NCBI RefSeq assembly: GCF_020037015.1
Contig: NZ_JAIQDE010000028.1
Span: 62,001 to 126,000, forward strand
Reading direction: 5' to 3'
Source: Corallococcus sp. AS-1-6
GTDB taxonomy: Bacteria > Myxococcota > Myxococcia > Myxococcales > Myxococcaceae
Length of the DNA stretch: 64,000 nt
Shown here: one piece after another, positions 62,282 to 64,000 of the stretch
Layout: each line of letters opens with the position of its first letter
Numbering within the stretch: position 1 is the stretch's first letter
Program-made: the position numbers and the translations under genes
Notes under the pieces: model-generated
Told to the model about the DNA's origin: nothing
What the model saw: the letters and a program-made list of their open reading frames with translations, nothing else
Database searches by the model: none

Positions 62282-62684
62282 GACGCCTCCTGCCTCCTGC
62301 TTGCCCCGGGACGGCCCTCCCGCCAATCCGACTGGCGCCGCGCGTCGGCTGGTGGATGGAGCGGCTGGTCACCAGAGGACAGCACCGCCCGTGTCAGGAC
62401 CCGGAAGGCCCCCGCGTCGGGGGACGGTCCGCGCGGTGATTCGCGCGGCGGGAGGTGTGCCATGGGACGTGTCGCCAATGGGGTCTCGGTCCGCTCCGCG
62501 GGGTCGCGCTTCTAGCGTCACCGGCGGCGTCCAGTTCCCGTCCGAAGGCAGCGCCCGTCCGAGCGCTGTCACGGCCGTGTGAGGACGCCTTCGACGTGAG
62601 GTCCAGACGGCGTGTCCGCGCGGTGTCGTTCGCGTGCACACCCGGCCGTGCTCCGGCACGGCCCGCGGGAATCCGTCTTCATTC
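62282..62684. other. 403-base divergent intergenic region
   Basis: No gene is convincing here; the only sizeable frame (minus, 62369-62698) lacks a ribosome site and homology. It holds an inverted repeat CCGCGCG-6-CGCGCGG (62429-62448), a ten-base palindrome CACGGCCGTG (62570-62579) and a perfect eight-pair hairpin (62644-62663) that ends 21 bases before the rbfA start. The promoters of both divergent genes should lie in it. Confidence 0.5.
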
Positions 62685-63089
62685 ATGTCCTCTTCCAAGC
62701 ATCGCCGTCCCCGCGCGTCCCTCCGGCGCTCGGGCTCCTCGCTGTTCCATGCCGAAGCTCCGTCCGCGCGTCACCTGCGCGTCCAGTCCACCCTCTCCGA
62801 GGACGTCTCGCTGCTCTTCCGCAGCGAGCTGTCCGACCCCAGGCTCGAAGGCGTCACGCTGACGTCGTGCGAGCTGTCCCCCGAAGGCCGCACCGTGCGC
62901 ATCGGCTACTCGCTGCCGCACGACGCGGACCCCGCCGCCGTGAAGGAGGCCCTCGCCCGGGCGGAGGGCTTCCTGCGCTCGCGGCTCGCGCAGCACCTGA
63001 ACCTCAAGCGCACCCCGCACCTGCGCTTCGTGCTCGTGGGCACCGCCCCACGCACGGAGCCTGAAGCCTGCGAAGGGGGTGGCGCATGA
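62685..63089 (+). CDS. rbfA: Ribosome-binding factor A-like protein
   Basis: The 134-residue protein is of the RbfA family, a KH-type factor for 16S rRNA 5'-end maturation. Seen are RVQSTLSEDVSLLFRSELSDPRLEGVTLTSCELSPEGRTVRIGYSL and the closing AEGFLRSRLAQHLNLKRTPHLRFVLV. The N-terminus (SSSKHRRPRASLRRSGSS) is unusually basic. It is not in the usual nusA-infB neighbourhood, so it may be a second, specialised RbfA. The stop overlaps the rtcB start by four bases. Confidence 0.9.
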   Translation: MSSSKHRRPRASLRRSGSSLFHAEAPSARHLRVQSTLSEDVSLLFRSELSDPRLEGVTLTSCELSPEGRTVRIGYSLPHDADPAAVKEALARAEGFLRSRLAQHLNLKRTPHLRFVLVGTAPRTEPEACEGGGA

Positions 63090-64000
63090 TGCCCCGCGTC
63101 CTCGAAGTTCCACCGGGCGCGGTGCCCCTCCTCGCCTGGGCGCGCACGGTGCCCCCGGCGGCCCTGAAGCAGCTCCAGCGCCTCGCCGCGCAGCCCTACG
63201 TCACGGAGCACGTGGCGGTGATGCCGGACGTGCACCTCGCGTCGGGCGTGGCGGTGGGCACCGTCTTCGCGACGGAAGCCCACGTCGTGCCCGGCGCGCT
63301 GGGCAACGACCTGGGCTGCGGCGTGAGCGCGCACCGCTTCGCCTTCCCCGCCGCCTCACTCTCGCGCGCGGACCTGGAGCGGGTGCTGTCCCAGCTCGCC
63401 CGGGTCATCCCGGTGGGAGACGCGGTGCACCGGGGACGGGGCCTGCCCCTGCCGCCCGGGCTCGAAGCTCCTCCGCTGTCCACCCAGAAGCTCGCGCATG
63501 CCTGGGAGCGGCTGGCGCCGCGCCACCTGGGCACGCTCGGCGGGGGCAACCACTTCCTGGAGCTGGACCGCGACGGGGCAGGGGACCTCTGGCTGCTCAT
63601 CCACTCCGGCTCGCGGGGCGTGGGGGGCGCCGTGGGGGAACACCACCAGCGCGTGGCCCAGGCGCTCGGACAGGGCGCTCCGCCCGCGCTCGACACCGGC
63701 ACCGAAGCGGGCCGGGCCTGCGTGGATGACCTGGACCTGGCGTGCCGCTTCGCCCGCGCGAACCGCGACCAGCTCGCGGTCCGGGCGCTGGCGGTGCTGG
63801 CGGACGTGCTGGGCCTGGCCCCGGACCCGGGGAGCACCGTGGACGTGCACCACAACCACGTCGCCTCCGAAACGCACTTCGACCGCGCGCTCTGGGTCCA
63901 TCGCAAGGGCGCGGTGGGGCTGGACGCGGGGGCCCGGGGGCTCATCCCCGGCTCCATGGGCACCGCCTCCTACGTCGTCGAGGGACGGGGGGAGCCCCGC
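63086..64000 (+). CDS. rtcB: RNA ligase RtcB, 3' end beyond the window
   Basis: The first 305 residues of RtcB are present. Metal- and guanylylation-site motifs are MPDVHLASG (about 46-54), GNDLGCGV (73-80, Asp75 and Cys78), GGGNHFLEL (152-160), LIHSGSRGVG (171-180) and VDVHHNHV; HRKGAVGLDAGARGLIPGSMG is near the edge. RtcB joins 2',3'-cyclic phosphate and 5'-OH RNA ends using GTP and Mn2+. The ATG at 63086 overlaps the RbfA stop (ATGA). About 70-100 residues are missing on the right. Coupling to an RbfA suggests rRNA or tRNA repair linked to ribosome assembly. Confidence 0.93.
   Translation, partial: MMPRVLEVPPGAVPLLAWARTVPPAALKQLQRLAAQPYVTEHVAVMPDVHLASGVAVGTVFATEAHVVPGALGNDLGCGVSAHRFAFPAASLSRADLERVLSQLARVIPVGDAVHRGRGLPLPPGLEAPPLSTQKLAHAWERLAPRHLGTLGGGNHFLELDRDGAGDLWLLIHSGSRGVGGAVGEHHQRVAQALGQGAPPALDTGTEAGRACVDDLDLACRFARANRDQLAVRALAVLADVLGLAPDPGSTVDVHHNHVASETHFDRALWVHRKGAVGLDAGARGLIPGSMGTASYVVEGRGEPR

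Noticed and set aside
62369-62698. A 109-residue minus-strand frame between the oxidoreductase and rbfA
   Set aside because: No ribosome site, no recognisable domain, and it would overlap the rbfA start. Treated as intergenic.

Overview
The window is very GC-rich, densely coded DNA from a myxobacterium of the Myxococcus/Corallococcus type. This rests on lineage-typical content: a TIGR02265/DUF2378-family protein, a SitA/SitI-like lipoprotein toxin with a DUF3396 immunity partner, many hybrid histidine kinases, a Ser/Thr kinase, and dnaN, recF and gyrB scattered over about 24 kb rather than adjacent. I read 56 genes. The first (AAA ATPase) and the last (rtcB) are cut by the window edges. No rRNA, tRNA or CRISPR array was seen.

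Layout, left to right. 1-2150: a truncated AAA ATPase divergent from an acyl-CoA synthetase. 2210-9260: a two-component system (OmpR-type regulator and kinase) directly followed by a MacAB-TolC-like tripartite efflux system; a TTCGTAAT motif lies before both the regulator and the efflux genes. 9261-9571: a gene-free stretch that could fold into several hairpins, then a small XRE regulator. 9995-15005 (minus): a tight four-gene operon of a free-standing B12-binding module resembling CarH photoreceptors, an unknown protein and two hybrid kinases. 15222-18801 (plus): an overlapping operon of ECF sigma factor, membrane-anchored anti-sigma-like protein and an exported caspase-fold protease fused to a repeat domain.

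19612-25791: dnaN and recF, separated by two genes of unknown function and a toxin-immunity pair. 26408-29721: an Mla-type lipid transport operon (lipoprotein, MlaE, MlaF, MlaD). 29917-31948: two tandem M43 metalloprotease lipoproteins, each with a matching promoter, ribosome site and terminator. 32107-40881: class V aminotransferase, TIGR02265 protein, a kinase-regulator pair, a KefB-like antiporter with stress domains followed by an XRE-EIIA fusion, a GNAT enzyme and a small membrane protein. 41004-43457: gyrB. 44276-49986: a large Ser/Thr kinase divergent from an envelope protein and metallophosphoesterase operon.

50721-52528: an AAA ATPase and HNH nuclease pair resembling the Septu anti-phage system, richer in A/T than its neighbours. 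52594-59531 (minus): a complete TonB uptake locus (TonB, ExbB, two ExbD, receptor, beta-helix surface lipoprotein). 59614-60831: a GT87-type glycosyltransferase gene interrupted by an in-frame TAA. 60890-62281: a flavin disulfide oxidoreductase. 62685-64000: an rbfA-rtcB overlapping pair.

The best candidates for undescribed biology are the sigma/anti-sigma/caspase operon, the B12-module/hybrid-kinase operon, the SitAI-like pair between dnaN and recF, and the Septu-like pair. All family assignments come from reading motifs, not from database searches.
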